A stretch of 64,000 bases of DNA. Origin: Paenibacillus sp. FSL R5-0766 (lineage in GTDB: Bacteria; Bacillota; Bacilli; Paenibacillales; Paenibacillaceae). Positions 47,265 to 56,253 of the stretch are shown in pieces. The stretch's first letter is position 1. Every line of letters starts with the position of its first letter. The DNA is taken from assembly GCF_037971845.1 (NCBI RefSeq), contig NZ_CP150227.1:5332001-5396000 (forward strand), written 5' to 3'. The translations under genes and the position numbers were made by a program. The notes beneath the pieces are model-generated. The model ran no database searches and was not told where the DNA came from. It saw nothing but the letters and a program-made list of their open reading frames with translations.

Positions 47265-48563
47265 TTACAAGATACCATGTAACACAAAATTGGCTAAAAA
47301 GAGGATGGAAATGCCGTACATGACCACAGGTACCTGTTTACCTTGACCTGCTGCCAGCTTCGCTAATGGATAGGCAATAAATCCAAACGCCATACCATCC
47401 ACGATGCTATATGTAAATGGAATCATCACCATGATCAGAAATGCCGGGAACGCCTCTGTGAAGTCACCAAAATCCATATCTTTCACACCTTGTACCATCA
47501 GGCCACCAATAATGATCAAAATGGGCGCAATTGCACTGTCCGGAATGTAACCCAGCAGTGGGATGAAGAAAAAAGTAGCTCCGAATAACACGGCTGTAAC
47601 GAGCGGAGTCAAACCTGTGCGACCACCTGCTGCAATTCCGGCTGTAGTCTCGGCTGCGGCAACTGGAGGACTGCTTCCGAATATACCTGCCAGCACGGTG
47701 CTAATGGATAGAGCACGCAGACTTCCTTTGAACCGCTCTGGACGACCAATCATCTGTGTCTGAGCCGTAATTAATCCGATATTTTCGAACACCACAATTA
47801 GCAGTAGCAAAAATACCGCGATCCAGAACGCAACATCCGCCAGCTTCATCAAAGACAATTCGCCAAACAACCCACCGTATTGACGCAGCGCATCCATTGC
47901 TGATACGGACTCACCCGGGTTCACTGCTCCAAGTACATAGGCAAGACCTGTCCCGACTAGAATACTGATGAGAAGTCCACCCTGTACGTTCCGTATAAAT
48001 AAAATCAAGGCAAGCACCAGCGTAACGCAGGCTGTAATGACATTTGGATCATTGAAATGCCCAATCGCGACAAACGTGGTCTGATGTGCGATAACAATTC
48101 CACTTTTTTGCAAACCGATAAATGTCAGAAACAAACCAATCCCGACCGTAATGCCATGCTGCAGATTTTTCGGGATCGCTTCGCTGATCATTTTGTATAG
48201 TGACGTAAACGCAACAATGGCAAACAGTATACCTGTAACGGCTACAACGGCCAGCGCTTCTTGCCAGCTTAATTTCATGGAATGTACGAGTGTATACGTA
48301 AAAAATGCATTAATTCCCATGCCGGGCACAACGATAATCGGTGATTTTCCGCCAAATGCCATGAGCAAACAGCCTGCAATGGACGTCAGCAGTGTTCCAA
48401 CCATAGCTGCCTGCAAAGGCATCCCGGCATCGGAAAGAATTGTAGCATTGACCATAACGATATAGACCACGGCAAAATAGGAAATGGCTCCCGCCACAAC
48501 TTCCTTTTTCCACTGGTCTCCTGGCTCCATGCCAAGACGTCTGGTCATCCATCCGTGTTTCAT
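47265..48563 (-). CDS. NCS2 family purine (guanine/hypoxanthine) permease, PbuG/AzgA type
   Basis: A 432-residue proton-coupled purine base transporter with about 13 helices. Family features include VPGMGINAFFTYTLV, FENIGLITAQTQM and GSSPPVAAAETTAGIAAGGRTGLTPLV. It belongs to the AzgA-like branch, distinct from the uracil permease at 60296. ATG 48563 has GGGG about 11 nt upstream. No purine riboswitch precedes it, but copy A of the structured repeat lies 47 bp upstream of its start. Confidence 0.88.
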   Translation of the reverse strand: MKHGWMTRRLGMEPGDQWKKEVVAGAISYFAVVYIVMVNATILSDAGMPLQAAMVGTLLTSIAGCLLMAFGGKSPIIVVPGMGINAFFTYTLVHSMKLSWQEALAVVAVTGILFAIVAFTSLYKMISEAIPKNLQHGITVGIGLFLTFIGLQKSGIVIAHQTTFVAIGHFNDPNVITACVTLVLALILFIRNVQGGLLISILVGTGLAYVLGAVNPGESVSAMDALRQYGGLFGELSLMKLADVAFWIAVFLLLLIVVFENIGLITAQTQMIGRPERFKGSLRALSISTVLAGIFGSSPPVAAAETTAGIAAGGRTGLTPLVTAVLFGATFFFIPLLGYIPDSAIAPILIIIGGLMVQGVKDMDFGDFTEAFPAFLIMVMIPFTYSIVDGMAFGFIAYPLAKLAAGQGKQVPVVMYGISILFLANFVLHGIL

Positions 48564-48609
48564 TTCGTTCTATTCCCCTCTCTCTAATTATAAATTCAAC
48601 TAAAGAATG

Positions 48610-48759
48610 TTTACACTTGCCACTCCGATGACAGAATAACCTTTCGATCGCTGTTATCCCCAGATTTTTTGCATTTCCTTCTCCAAGGGGAAAATCCGGT
48701 GATAAAGGCGAACGCTTCGCTTCTCCAGCTTTTTTCTGTCCTCTCCGTTCTCGTGTAAA
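48610..48759 (-). repeat. Structured intergenic repeat, copy A
   Basis: A 150-bp element closely matched by copy B at 53071-53216. Its terminal arms are TTTACAC and GTGTAAA; a second stem pairs GACAGAA (48630-48636) with TTCTGTC (48734-48740); the central stem pairs 48649-48668 with 48691-48710. Blocks 48647-48671 and 48692-48722 are identical to copy B, but the 20-nt loop between them is not. A GCGAA-CGC-TTCGC mini-hairpin follows (48708-48720). Strand is given as minus because both copies precede minus-strand genes. I know of no named family. Confidence 0.85.
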
Positions 48760-48949
48760 AAGTTAAGTTGAACCTATATGGCCGTAAATTCATTATGTAT
48801 GTATCATCATTTCGCGCAGCAGTGAATATCATACACGGTTTTGACTTTGAAGTACATGACGTAACTCTGACATTTATCTATGAATACAGTTCGGCTATCA
48901 TAGACGATTGACGTCCCATCCGCTCCGGTCTTGCGAAGTATGATCACAC

Positions 48950-48983
48950 AAAAAAGCGCAGATGCCTTATCAGCATCCACGCT
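48950..48983 (-). terminator. Terminator of the hisS-aspS-tcdA cluster
   Basis: On the minus strand GCG-x-GATGC and GCATC-x-CGC arms around a short loop are followed by TTTTTTGTG, about 20 bp past the tcdA stop. Confidence 0.8.
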
Positions 48984-49001
48984 TCTTCAGTTGGCAACAA
49001 G

Positions 49002-49760
49002 TTACTGCTGCTCGTTCTCTGCAATTTCTAACAAATCCTTAATCGCAACACTGACCATAATCAGTCCAGCTACTGGAGGCACAAATGAGTTACTCGCAGG
49101 TGGCTGTTTAGCCTTACGAATTTCCGGAGCATTCTCGGGAACGATTTTTTGTGTTACGTCCTCACGCGGTTTCATCGGCTTTTCAGTCGAGAAGACCACT
49201 TTCACGCCTTTTTTAATGCCGTCTTTACGAAGTGTGGTACGCACAACACGGGCAATCGGGTCCATGGTCGTTTTCGAAATATCCGCAACCTGGAATTTCG
49301 TTGGATCCATTTTATTCGCCGCACCCATGCTGGAAATCATCGGAATTTTACGTTTCAGGCACTCTTTAATGAGATGGATTTTGTAGATAATCGTGTCGGA
49401 TGCATCCAGCACATAATCCAGTTCATATTTGAACAATTCCTCATACGTTTCTTCCGTATAAAACATATTCAGGGCAATCGCATCACATTCCGGATTGATC
49501 AGCTTCACACGTTCCACCATCAGATCCGCTTTCTTCTGCCCCACTGTCGTGGTCAGCGCATGAATCTGGCGGTTAATGTTGGTGATGTCCACGACGTCTT
49601 TATCAATCAGGATGATGCGCCCAACGCCGCTACGGGCAAGAGCTTCTACAGCAATACCACCTACGCCGCCAATACCGAGCACAGCGACTGTACTATTCTT
49701 CAGCGTGTCCAGACCTTCAGGTCCGATCGCAAGTTCTGTTCTTGAAAATTGATGGAGCAT
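49002..49760 (-). CDS. tcdA: tRNA threonylcarbamoyladenosine dehydratase
   Basis: E1/ThiF-like enzyme that uses ATP to cyclise t6A37 of tRNA to ct6A. 252 residues: adenylation motif GIGGVGGIAVEALARSGVGR near 30-49, then DKDVVDITNINRQIHA, and an APEIRKAKQPPASNSFVPPVAG tail. It is equivalent to B. subtilis YrvM, next to aspS. ATG 49760 has GGAGG about 12 nt upstream, rather long. It lies 18 bp after aspS and shares its transcript. Confidence 0.92.
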   Translation of the reverse strand: MLHQFSRTELAIGPEGLDTLKNSTVAVLGIGGVGGIAVEALARSGVGRIILIDKDVVDITNINRQIHALTTTVGQKKADLMVERVKLINPECDAIALNMFYTEETYEELFKYELDYVLDASDTIIYKIHLIKECLKRKIPMISSMGAANKMDPTKFQVADISKTTMDPIARVVRTTLRKDGIKKGVKVVFSTEKPMKPREDVTQKIVPENAPEIRKAKQPPASNSFVPPVAGLIMVSVAIKDLLEIAENEQQ

Positions 49761-49778
49761 TGAGAATCGATGCCTCCT

Positions 49779-51557
49779 TTATTTCTTTTCCGCTACCGGT
49801 TTACGAGCTACGCGGATGTGAAGTTGTTCCAATTGAGAGTCATCCACTTCAGAAGGTGCATTCATGAGCAGATCCGTTGCACTTGCCGTTTTCGGGAAGG
49901 CAATCGTTTCACGCAGATTCGTGCGGCCTGCTAGCAACATGACGAGACGGTCCAGACCAAAGGCAATACCACCATGCGGTGGAGTTCCATATTCGAATGC
50001 TTCCAACAGATAGCCGAATTTCTCATTCGCTACTTCTGTAGAGAGTCCAAGGGCAGCAAACATTTTCTCCTGAACATCACGTTTGTAGATACGCATTGAA
50101 CCGCCACCTACTTCATAACCATTGAGAACAAGGTCATAGGCTTGAGCGCGGATTGCACCCGGATCAGTGTCGAAGAGATGTACATCTTCATCTTTTGGAC
50201 GTGTGAACGGATGGTGTTCTGCCACATAACGTTTCGCATCTTCATCATATCCGAGGAGTGGGAAGTCCACAACCCAAGCAAATTTGAATTTGCTGTCATC
50301 GATCAATCCAAGTTGACGGCCGATTTTCAGACGCAGTGCGCCAAGAACGTCAGCAACCACTTTTTTGGTGTCTGCGGAGAAGAGCAGCAAGTCGCCATCT
50401 TCAGCACCAGTACGTTCTTTGACAGCTTCGATTTCTTCAGGCGTGAAGAACTTCACGATTGGCCCTTTGAACTCGCCGTCTTTCACTTGAATCCAAGCCA
50501 GACCTTTCGCACCGTAACGTGCAGCAAATGGTCCGAGATCATCGATCTCTTTACGGCTCCATGTGCCACAGCCTTTAGCGTTCAGCACTTTCACTTCTCC
50601 ACCTTTTTCGATGACAGAAGCAAATACTTTTACACCACTGTTTGCTACGATATCGTTCATTTCAACCAGTTCCATACCAAAGCGCAGATCTGGTTTGTCT
50701 GAACCATATTTACCCATTGCATCTGCATACGTAATCCGTTGGAAAGGTAGTTCCAGCTCAATACCTTTCGTTTCACGCAGCAATTTGGCCATCAGTTCTT
50801 CCATCATTGGCAGCAGGTCATCCTGTTGCAAAAAAGAAGTCTCGATGTCGACTTGAGTGAATTCTGGTTGACGGTCTGCACGCAGATCCTCATCCCGGAA
50901 ACAACGAGCGATCTGATAATAACGCTCAACGCCACCCACCATCAGCAACTGTTTGTAGATTTGTGGGGATTGTGGCAAGGCGAAGAATTCACCTTCATGC
51001 ACACGGCTCGGTACGAGATAATCACGCGCACCTTCCGGGGAGCTCTTAGTCAGGATCGGTGTTTCCACTTCAACGAACTCTTCTCCATCCAGGTAGTCAC
51101 GGAACACTTTGGATGCTTTGGAACGCAGTTTTAATGTTTCGAACATTTCCGGACGACGCAGGTCCAGGTAACGATATTTCAAACGAAGGGATTCATCAAC
51201 TTCAACACCATCTTCAATGAAGAATGGAGGTGTTTTAGCTGCGTTCAGCACTTCGATTTCTGTAATTTGAACTTCAATTTCGCCAGTAGGCAGGTTTTTA
51301 TTAACTGTTTCAGCATCACGTTTAACAACTTTACCCGTTACAGCGATAACATACTCGCTACGTACGCGATCTGCGATTTGCAGAGCTTCACCGGAGTAAG
51401 CTGGGTTAAAGACAACTTGTACAATCCCGCTGCGATCACGCAGGTCGATGAAGAGTACGCCCCCCAAGTCACGACGGGTCTGAACCCAACCGTTCAATGT
51501 TACTGTTTCACCGATGTGTGCGGGTGTTAATGCGCCGCAATGATGACTTCTTTTCAT
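49779..51557 (-). CDS. aspS: Aspartyl-tRNA synthetase
   Basis: Charges tRNA-Asp. 592 residues of the bacterial type: N-terminal OB-fold anticodon-binding domain ([26 protein letters not shown] as landmark), class II catalytic domain ([27 protein letters not shown]) and the inserted GAD domain. The frame begins at 51572, but ATG 51557 follows GAGGAG. It is downstream of hisS with a 213-bp gap in which I see no gene, terminator or second T-box. Whether it is of the discriminating or non-discriminating type cannot be settled here. Confidence 0.96.
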   Translation of the reverse strand: MKRSHHCGALTPAHIGETVTLNGWVQTRRDLGGVLFIDLRDRSGIVQVVFNPAYSGEALQIADRVRSEYVIAVTGKVVKRDAETVNKNLPTGEIEVQITEIEVLNAAKTPPFFIEDGVEVDESLRLKYRYLDLRRPEMFETLKLRSKASKVFRDYLDGEEFVEVETPILTKSSPEGARDYLVPSRVHEGEFFALPQSPQIYKQLLMVGGVERYYQIARCFRDEDLRADRQPEFTQVDIETSFLQQDDLLPMMEELMAKLLRETKGIELELPFQRITYADAMGKYGSDKPDLRFGMELVEMNDIVANSGVKVFASVIEKGGEVKVLNAKGCGTWSRKEIDDLGPFAARYGAKGLAWIQVKDGEFKGPIVKFFTPEEIEAVKERTGAEDGDLLLFSADTKKVVADVLGALRLKIGRQLGLIDDSKFKFAWVVDFPLLGYDEDAKRYVAEHHPFTRPKDEDVHLFDTDPGAIRAQAYDLVLNGYEVGGGSMRIYKRDVQEKMFAALGLSTEVANEKFGYLLEAFEYGTPPHGGIAFGLDRLVMLLAGRTNLRETIAFPKTASATDLLMNAPSEVDDSQLEQLHIRVARKPVAEKK

Positions 51558-51770
51558 AACCAAACTCCTCATTATGTGAATTTCCGTTCTGTATGGGCAG
51601 TTAGTGCCTGCTCTTCAACAGTCCGGTTACGTGTAGATCATGTATTCGAAAAGGCATGTTACCTCTGGCTCGCCAACTTCCGCTTAATTGGAAACGTCGG
51701 TGAACCTCAATACTTTTGCCGGATCAATTGTTTTACTTGAATGTTTAAGACTTAATGTAACACTTCGTGC

Positions 51771-53024
51771 TTATTTACCTTCGCGAATTGTCGCTACCAG
51801 GTCATCAAGCTTCACGGTTTGTTGCTCACCCGTATCCATCGACTTGAGGGCGATCTCACCACGCTCCAGCTCGTCATCACCAAGGATGGCGGTATAGCGG
51901 GATTTGAACCGGTCAGCTGATTTCATCTGTGCTTTCATCTTGCGGCCCAGATAATCGCGTTCACCAGACAGTCCAGACTGACGAAGTTTGAACAACAGAC
52001 GGTTCACTTCACGATCAGCTGCCTCTCCCAGAGCAACAAAATACACATCCAGTGGAGCCAGCGTAGTAACCTCAATGTTTTGGTGCTCCAGAATCAGTTG
52101 AATACGCTCCAGACCAATACCGAAGCCGATGCCGGGCTGATCCGGTCCGCCGATATCTCCAACCAGACCATTGTACCGACCACCGCCGCCAACCGTATCT
52201 ATTGCTCCAATACCTTGCGCTTTTAATTCAAAAGCAGTCAGTGTGTAATAATCCAAGCCACGTACCAGACGATTATTCACAGCATAATCTACTCCGAAAT
52301 CATCCAGGTATGCCTGCAGCTTGGCAAAGTGATTCAAAGACTCTTCATCGAGGCTATCCAGTATGGAAGGTGCCCCAACGAATTTGTTCTGGTCAACTTT
52401 GCAATCGAGCACACGCAGCGGATTACGCTCCATGCGTGACTGGCAGTCCTTGCACAGGCTGTCTTTCATCGGTCTAAGGAATCCAAGTAACGTCTCACGA
52501 TATTCTGCACGGCTGGTTGAGTTACCAACGGAGTTGATCTCCACTTTGACATCCTTCAAGCCGAGCTCTACGCACAATTGGTAGCCCAGTGCAACTACTT
52601 CGGCATCAATCGCCGGATCCAGCGCACCGATGGCTTCTACACCAAACTGGTGGAACTGACGCTGACGGCCTGCCTGGGGACGCTCGTACCGGAACATCGG
52701 ACCGATGTAATAGAGCTTGCTCACATCCGGTTCGCCGTAGATTTTATTCTCTACATACGCACGGACAACACCCGCTGTTCCCTCCGGACGAAGAGTCATG
52801 CTGCGATTGCCTTTGTCATCAAAGGTATACATTTCTTTCTCAACGATATCGGTAGTCTCTCCTACACCGCGTACAAATAAAGAAGTCTGTTCGAAGATCG
52901 GTGTACGAATCTCACGGTAATTAAACCGTCGACACAGATCTCGTGCTTTTTCTTCTACGTACTGCCATTTCTCGACAACTCCAGGCAGTAAGTCCTGCGT
53001 TCCAGTCGGTTTTTGAAAAGCCAT
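51771..53024 (-). CDS. hisS: Histidyl-tRNA synthetase
   Basis: Charges tRNA-His. 417 residues: class II motif 2 in LRPEGTAGVVRAYVENK, the histidine-specific VRGLDYYTLTAFE and GGGGRYNGLV, motif 3 in GFGIGLERI, and a C-terminal anticodon-binding domain. ATG 53024 follows GGAGGG. It is headed by a T-box leader, with structured repeat copy B between the leader terminator and the start codon. Confidence 0.97.
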   Translation of the reverse strand: MAFQKPTGTQDLLPGVVEKWQYVEEKARDLCRRFNYREIRTPIFEQTSLFVRGVGETTDIVEKEMYTFDDKGNRSMTLRPEGTAGVVRAYVENKIYGEPDVSKLYYIGPMFRYERPQAGRQRQFHQFGVEAIGALDPAIDAEVVALGYQLCVELGLKDVKVEINSVGNSTSRAEYRETLLGFLRPMKDSLCKDCQSRMERNPLRVLDCKVDQNKFVGAPSILDSLDEESLNHFAKLQAYLDDFGVDYAVNNRLVRGLDYYTLTAFELKAQGIGAIDTVGGGGRYNGLVGDIGGPDQPGIGFGIGLERIQLILEHQNIEVTTLAPLDVYFVALGEAADREVNRLLFKLRQSGLSGERDYLGRKMKAQMKSADRFKSRYTAILGDDELERGEIALKSMDTGEQQTVKLDDLVATIREGK

Positions 53025-53070
53025 CTTAATCCCTCCAGCATTGATTTTTTTCTCTAAAAGTTAAAAATTC

Positions 53071-53216
53071 TACACGTGATCACTGCGCGGGCAGAACAAC
53101 CTTACAATCGCTGTTATCCCCAGATTTTTTGAATTAATTTTACAATGTGGAAATCCGGTGATAAAGGCGAACGCTTCGCTTTTACAGGTTTTTTCTGCCC
53201 TCTCCGTTTTCGTGTA
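53071..53216 (-). repeat. Structured intergenic repeat, copy B, inside the hisS leader
   Basis: A 146-bp counterpart of copy A. Outer arms are TACACG/CGTGTA; the second stem pairs GGGCAGAA (53089-53096) with TTCTGCCC (53193-53200). The central stem matches copy A exactly (53107-53131 and 53151-53181 identical), but the loop 53132-53150 is different and AT-rich. It lies 47 bp upstream of the hisS ATG and downstream of the T-box terminator, so it should be part of the full-length hisS mRNA. Confidence 0.85.
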
Positions 53217-53244
53217 TTTCTTTTAAATCAACTTATATAACAAA

Positions 53245-53585
53245 AAAATCCCTCGCCCTGTCGCTGTATATACAGCAAACAAAGGGACGAGAGATTGTGT
53301 AATATACATTCACCCGTGGTACCACCCACATTCCGGAAACCTGACACTTTAGCCGTTCAGGTGATCTCTGTGATTCAGGTTTGCCTAAAGCATTCTGATC
53401 AAGCAGATATTCCGCTCTACGTGTAACGCACGTCCTGCGCAGGCCGGCTACTGGTCAACAGATCATCTCTGCTGTGTTCGCCGTCTGTTCTCGGGGAAGT
53501 CATTCGTCCGCTCATCAAGAGAATCCTTACAGCCTAGGGATTCCTCTCTGGTCATGTGGGCACGGAGTACTTGGTCCCGTCATCA
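53245..53585 (-). promoter_or_regulatory. T-box riboswitch leader of hisS (and aspS)
   Basis: Minus-strand leader with T-box core GGGTGGTACCACGGGTG (complement of 53311-53327) and a terminator whose CTCGTCCCT/AGGGCGAG stem, capped by GCTGTATATACAGC, ends in seven T. An AGTA motif opens stem I near 53570. A CAC triplet (complement of 53474-53476) in a GAACACAGC context is the best specifier candidate and would read tRNA-His; a GAC (Asp) occurs a few bases upstream, so the assignment is not final. The promoter upstream was not clear. Confidence 0.9.
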
Positions 53586-53805
53586 AATCAGTAATATAGT
53601 TCAAAAATCGACTTGTATTGACTATAGTCAACGTATTATTTTCTGATTGTAATGAACCGCAGTGCTAAAGTCAAGGGTTAACACGAAAAGATAGCTCTAA
53701 AAAATTTGCTCACACGCTGCACGGGATGGGACGTACACAAAAATCACGGATAATAGAAGCTGGATTCATCATATGAATTCCAACTTCTATTCGCTTCATA
53801 TTTCT
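53586..53805. other. Intergenic stretch between the SEC-C gene and the hisS T-box leader
   Basis: These 220 bp hold an imperfect hairpin (53753-53790, ATAGAAG/CTTCTAT arms) that may end the SEC-C gene transcript, and the unassigned promoter of the hisS leader. A TTGACT on the minus strand near 53627 lacks a properly spaced -10. No gene is apparent. Confidence 0.4.
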
Positions 53806-55074
53806 CTATTGTTGCAGCATCCACTTCAACAGATCCGGCGCGCTCGCCCATAAACGGGAATGCATAATGACATATTCAATCGCTTCGTCGGAGTCGCCCA
53901 TTCCGACAAAGTCAGGGAGGTTATGCGGCAGCCGTTTCAAACCCAACAGGTAATCAGGCACATGTTTGTTCACACCCCGGGCCACACGGTACAGCATTTT
54001 GAGCTGGGAGGTGATTCCGTTTTTCTTATACTCCAGAATGATCTTGTCATAGGCAAAGGCTGTTGCGGCGTCATCTCTTCCATAATCCTCCAGCAATTGC
54101 TCTGCCTGATCCAATTGGTTACTGTACAAATACACAGCAGCGAGCAGGTAACGTGCTCCGGTATTGTCTTCCGTATTAAGCTCTAGCATATGCTCCAGGA
54201 TCTGTGCTGCTTCTTTCGTATCTCCACCAAACCAGCAGGATTCGGCATAACTTTTACATATCCGGATATAGGGACGAGTCTCATGAAGCCCCCAGAAGTC
54301 CCCTTTGTTCTCCTCAAAGAACAGTTCGCCCAGTTCACGTTTGCCAGCAGCGATTCCTTCCTTGAGGTAAGATCGTGCATCATCCTCACTGTCCGATTCC
54401 TCAGCTAGAATAAGATACGCATCAGAGCTGTCAGGATACATCTCCAGCGCTGTTTCCGCCAGATGTACTCTCCGTTTGGAAGAGCTCGCTTCCCTCGCCT
54501 TAGACAGCAGAGCCTGTGCTTTGTCTTTCGATGTGCCTGGACCGTTCAGCATCAATAGCTCGTCCGTTTCACCGCCCATGCCGTATTCTTCGATGTAACT
54601 ATTCATCTCCTTAACCTTCCGGGAGATCGTGCCTGTCGTTACCTCATATTTATCAGCCAGCTCAGCCTTTGAGACATTGAAACCGTACTCCTCGGACAGC
54701 AAATACTCAATTGCAGCAGAGAACGAACCTGTCTTCTTCACAGTAGGGCGGGTCTGACGGGAGTAGCCGTTCCATAGCACCAGAGCTTCCAAAATTACCT
54801 CTGGCTCGTATTGGTTCCTCATGTTCTCAATAGTCTGCAGGGCCAGCTGTTCGTGAGCCGGGTGCTCCCATTTCAAATCGCTTGCCACCATCTTTTTCAG
54901 CTTGGTCAAGGTCAGTTTGCTCTCAGGCTGAATGGAGGCTTCCCGAACCGGTTGCTCCGTTGATATTATCCCCAGTATGGATTCTACAGCAGAGGACTCC
55001 TTGTTCAGACAACATTTCTTATATTTTTTCCCACTTCCGCATGGGCATAAATCATTTCTTCCAACCTTACTCAA
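53806..55074 (-). CDS. SEC-C zinc-binding and tetratricopeptide-like repeat protein
   Basis: A 422-residue protein. The N-terminus carries a SEC-C motif ([19 protein letters not shown], residues about 4-22), a zinc site first known from SecA. A helix-turn-helix-like segment follows near 140-165 ([20 protein letters not shown]), then helical repeats (about 190-400) with an ST7-like stretch. Function unknown; a protein-interaction or regulatory role is likely. The frame extends to ATG 55107, but AAGGGGG lies after it and fits the TTG at 55074. Confidence 0.78.
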   Translation of the reverse strand: MSKVGRNDLCPCGSGKKYKKCCLNKESSAVESILGIISTEQPVREASIQPESKLTLTKLKKMVASDLKWEHPAHEQLALQTIENMRNQYEPEVILEALVLWNGYSRQTRPTVKKTGSFSAAIEYLLSEEYGFNVSKAELADKYEVTTGTISRKVKEMNSYIEEYGMGGETDELLMLNGPGTSKDKAQALLSKAREASSSKRRVHLAETALEMYPDSSDAYLILAEESDSEDDARSYLKEGIAAGKRELGELFFEENKGDFWGLHETRPYIRICKSYAESCWFGGDTKEAAQILEHMLELNTEDNTGARYLLAAVYLYSNQLDQAEQLLEDYGRDDAATAFAYDKIILEYKKNGITSQLKMLYRVARGVNKHVPDYLLGLKRLPHNLPDFVGMGDSDEAIEYVIMHSRLWASAPDLLKWMLQQ

Positions 55075-55186
55075 AACTAATTCCCCCTTAAATCTGTCTC
55101 TAACCATTCACCTGAGAACACGTAGCTTTATCACTATAGGTGTCATCTCAAATGAGGCATTCTATATAACTTTCAATTTCCAGCGA

Positions 55187-55402
55187 TCAAGCAGAAACGG
55201 CTGCCCCGTACTTATATAAAAAAGGTGGGGCCGTTTCAGCGAGTATATGTTCATCTGGAATATGACGGATCACTCTGGCGATGAGTTCCTCATACTCTCT
55301 GTCATAGGATTGGATTCGCCTGAACCCAATCGCTGGAGCTAGATTTACCGTCCAATGTAGCCCAACTATGAAAACAATTCGCTGTAGAATATATAAACCC
55401 AT
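55187..55402 (-). CDS. Doubtful small ORF
   Basis: A 71-residue reading frame (MGLYILQRIVFIV... to ...YKYGAAVSA) with a hydrophobic N-terminus and a charged middle. No recognisable domain, and only a weak AGAGAG ahead of the ATG. It follows a strong terminator and precedes the SEC-C gene. It may be spurious or a remnant. Confidence 0.28.
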   Translation of the reverse strand: MGLYILQRIVFIVGLHWTVNLAPAIGFRRIQSYDREYEELIARVIRHIPDEHILAETAPPFLYKYGAAVSA

Positions 55403-55468
55403 CTCTCTATTCTAGCAAAAATTGAATAAAGGGGTAAGCTCTGCCCAAAACATACACATTCTCAGCTC

Positions 55469-55500
55469 AAAAAAAATAGCCTGCACACGGTGTGCAGGCT
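55469..55500 (-). terminator. Strong terminator without an obvious gene
   Basis: AGCCTGCACAC and GTGTGCAGGCT form a perfect 11-bp stem with a single central base (in vivo the loop would open to three or more), followed on the minus strand by eight T. The YflT-like gene upstream already has its own terminator at 55637-55684. Confidence 0.8.
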
Positions 55501-55636
55501 CAAAGGATATATAAAAAAAGGGGGTCATGTGTGTTATTATAAGCCCACTATGTTAAAGGCTTATGTAACTAATATTACAGTAATATTACAAAAATGATAG
55601 CGCTTTATAATTGTGTTTTTTAATATATTTATAATT
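55501..55636. other. AT-rich noncoding stretch between two minus-strand terminators
   Basis: It contains a direct repeat TAATATTAC (55570-55578 and 55581-55589), an ATAAGCC/GGCTTAT inverted repeat (55539-55545 and 55558-55564) and a cre-like site read on the minus strand (55595-55608, two mismatches). No convincing ORF. A small RNA on the minus strand is possible. Confidence 0.35.
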
Positions 55637-55684
55637 GAAAAACCCTTGTACATTACTCGACTCGGTAGTCAAGCAGTGCAAGGG
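55637..55684 (-). terminator. Terminator of the YflT-like gene
   Basis: CCCTTG-x-AC and GT-x-CAAGGG arms with an inner GACT/AGTC stem, followed on the minus strand by TTTTTC, within 20-65 bp of the stop at 55703. Confidence 0.75.
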
Positions 55685-55702
55685 CCTAGAAGTATCTACA
55701 CG

Positions 55703-56149
55703 TTAATTCAACTCTTCCACATAGGCATGGTTGGAACGAAGCTTATGGACAATCTCGTCATAATCCTCATCCCTTACTTTGGCAGACAGAACATAATGCA
55801 GATCATCATAATCGGCCGAAGACACATCCGCAGCATTCAGCATGTCTCCATCCTCATTCACTCTGTCACGAGTATCCCGTTCTGCATCACGGTCCACATT
55901 GGCTACCACAGGGATCACATTTTCGCTGGCTGGAACACCCGGGGCTGCACCTACACCCATAGCTCCGTTGGTACCTACGCCACCTGCTGTATTATAAGGC
56001 ACCAGTGGCACCATAACACGCGTGTCTCTACCTATCGCACTATCGAGCTGACCTACTTCCAAATGCTCTGTACGGAACGTCTGAAGTGAAGTTCTTGCGC
56101 CCTCTGCCTCGTCTTCGGTTCGAAAATACGCCTGAATATGTTTTGTCAT
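55703..56149 (-). CDS. YflT-like / general stress-type hypothetical protein
   Basis: A 148-residue soluble protein. The N-terminal AYFRTEDEAEGARTSLQTF pattern resembles the ferredoxin-like start of YflT/GSP17M proteins, followed by a glycine- and alanine-rich linker (about 55-78) and an acidic C-terminal half with DYDDLHYVLSAKVRDEDYDEIV. Function unknown. ATG 56149 follows a strong AAAGGAGGG. It lies 105 bp downstream of a DJ-1/PfpI stress protein gene on the same strand, which fits a stress role. Confidence 0.6.
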   Translation of the reverse strand: MTKHIQAYFRTEDEAEGARTSLQTFRTEHLEVGQLDSAIGRDTRVMVPLVPYNTAGGVGTNGAMGVGAAPGVPASENVIPVVANVDRDAERDTRDRVNEDGDMLNAADVSSADYDDLHYVLSAKVRDEDYDEIVHKLRSNHAYVEELN

Positions 56150-56253
56150 GTCAAACCCTCCTTTTTCGGAATGAAATGCAACGTGAAGTTTGTAAACGTC
56201 ACGACGTAACGTAGTTAAGATACATCCATGTATGTCAGTTGAACTGGGTGAAG

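Larger units (their letters stand above)
48564..49001. other. Intergenic region between tcdA and the NCS2 permease
   Basis: This 438-bp stretch contains a terminator for tcdA (48950-48983) and structured repeat copy A (48610-48759). Between them (48760-48949) I find no gene and no convincing sigma-A promoter, although the permease promoter should be there. The aptamer core of a purine riboswitch is absent. Confidence 0.6.

Noticed and set aside
48564..48950. Possible purine riboswitch before the NCS2 purine permease
   Set aside because: A CCGTAAA-like string occurs on the plus strand only, and the other conserved junction segments are missing on both strands.
51558..51770. Second T-box or gene between hisS and aspS
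   Set aside because: No T-box core, terminator or credible frame is visible in these 213 bp.
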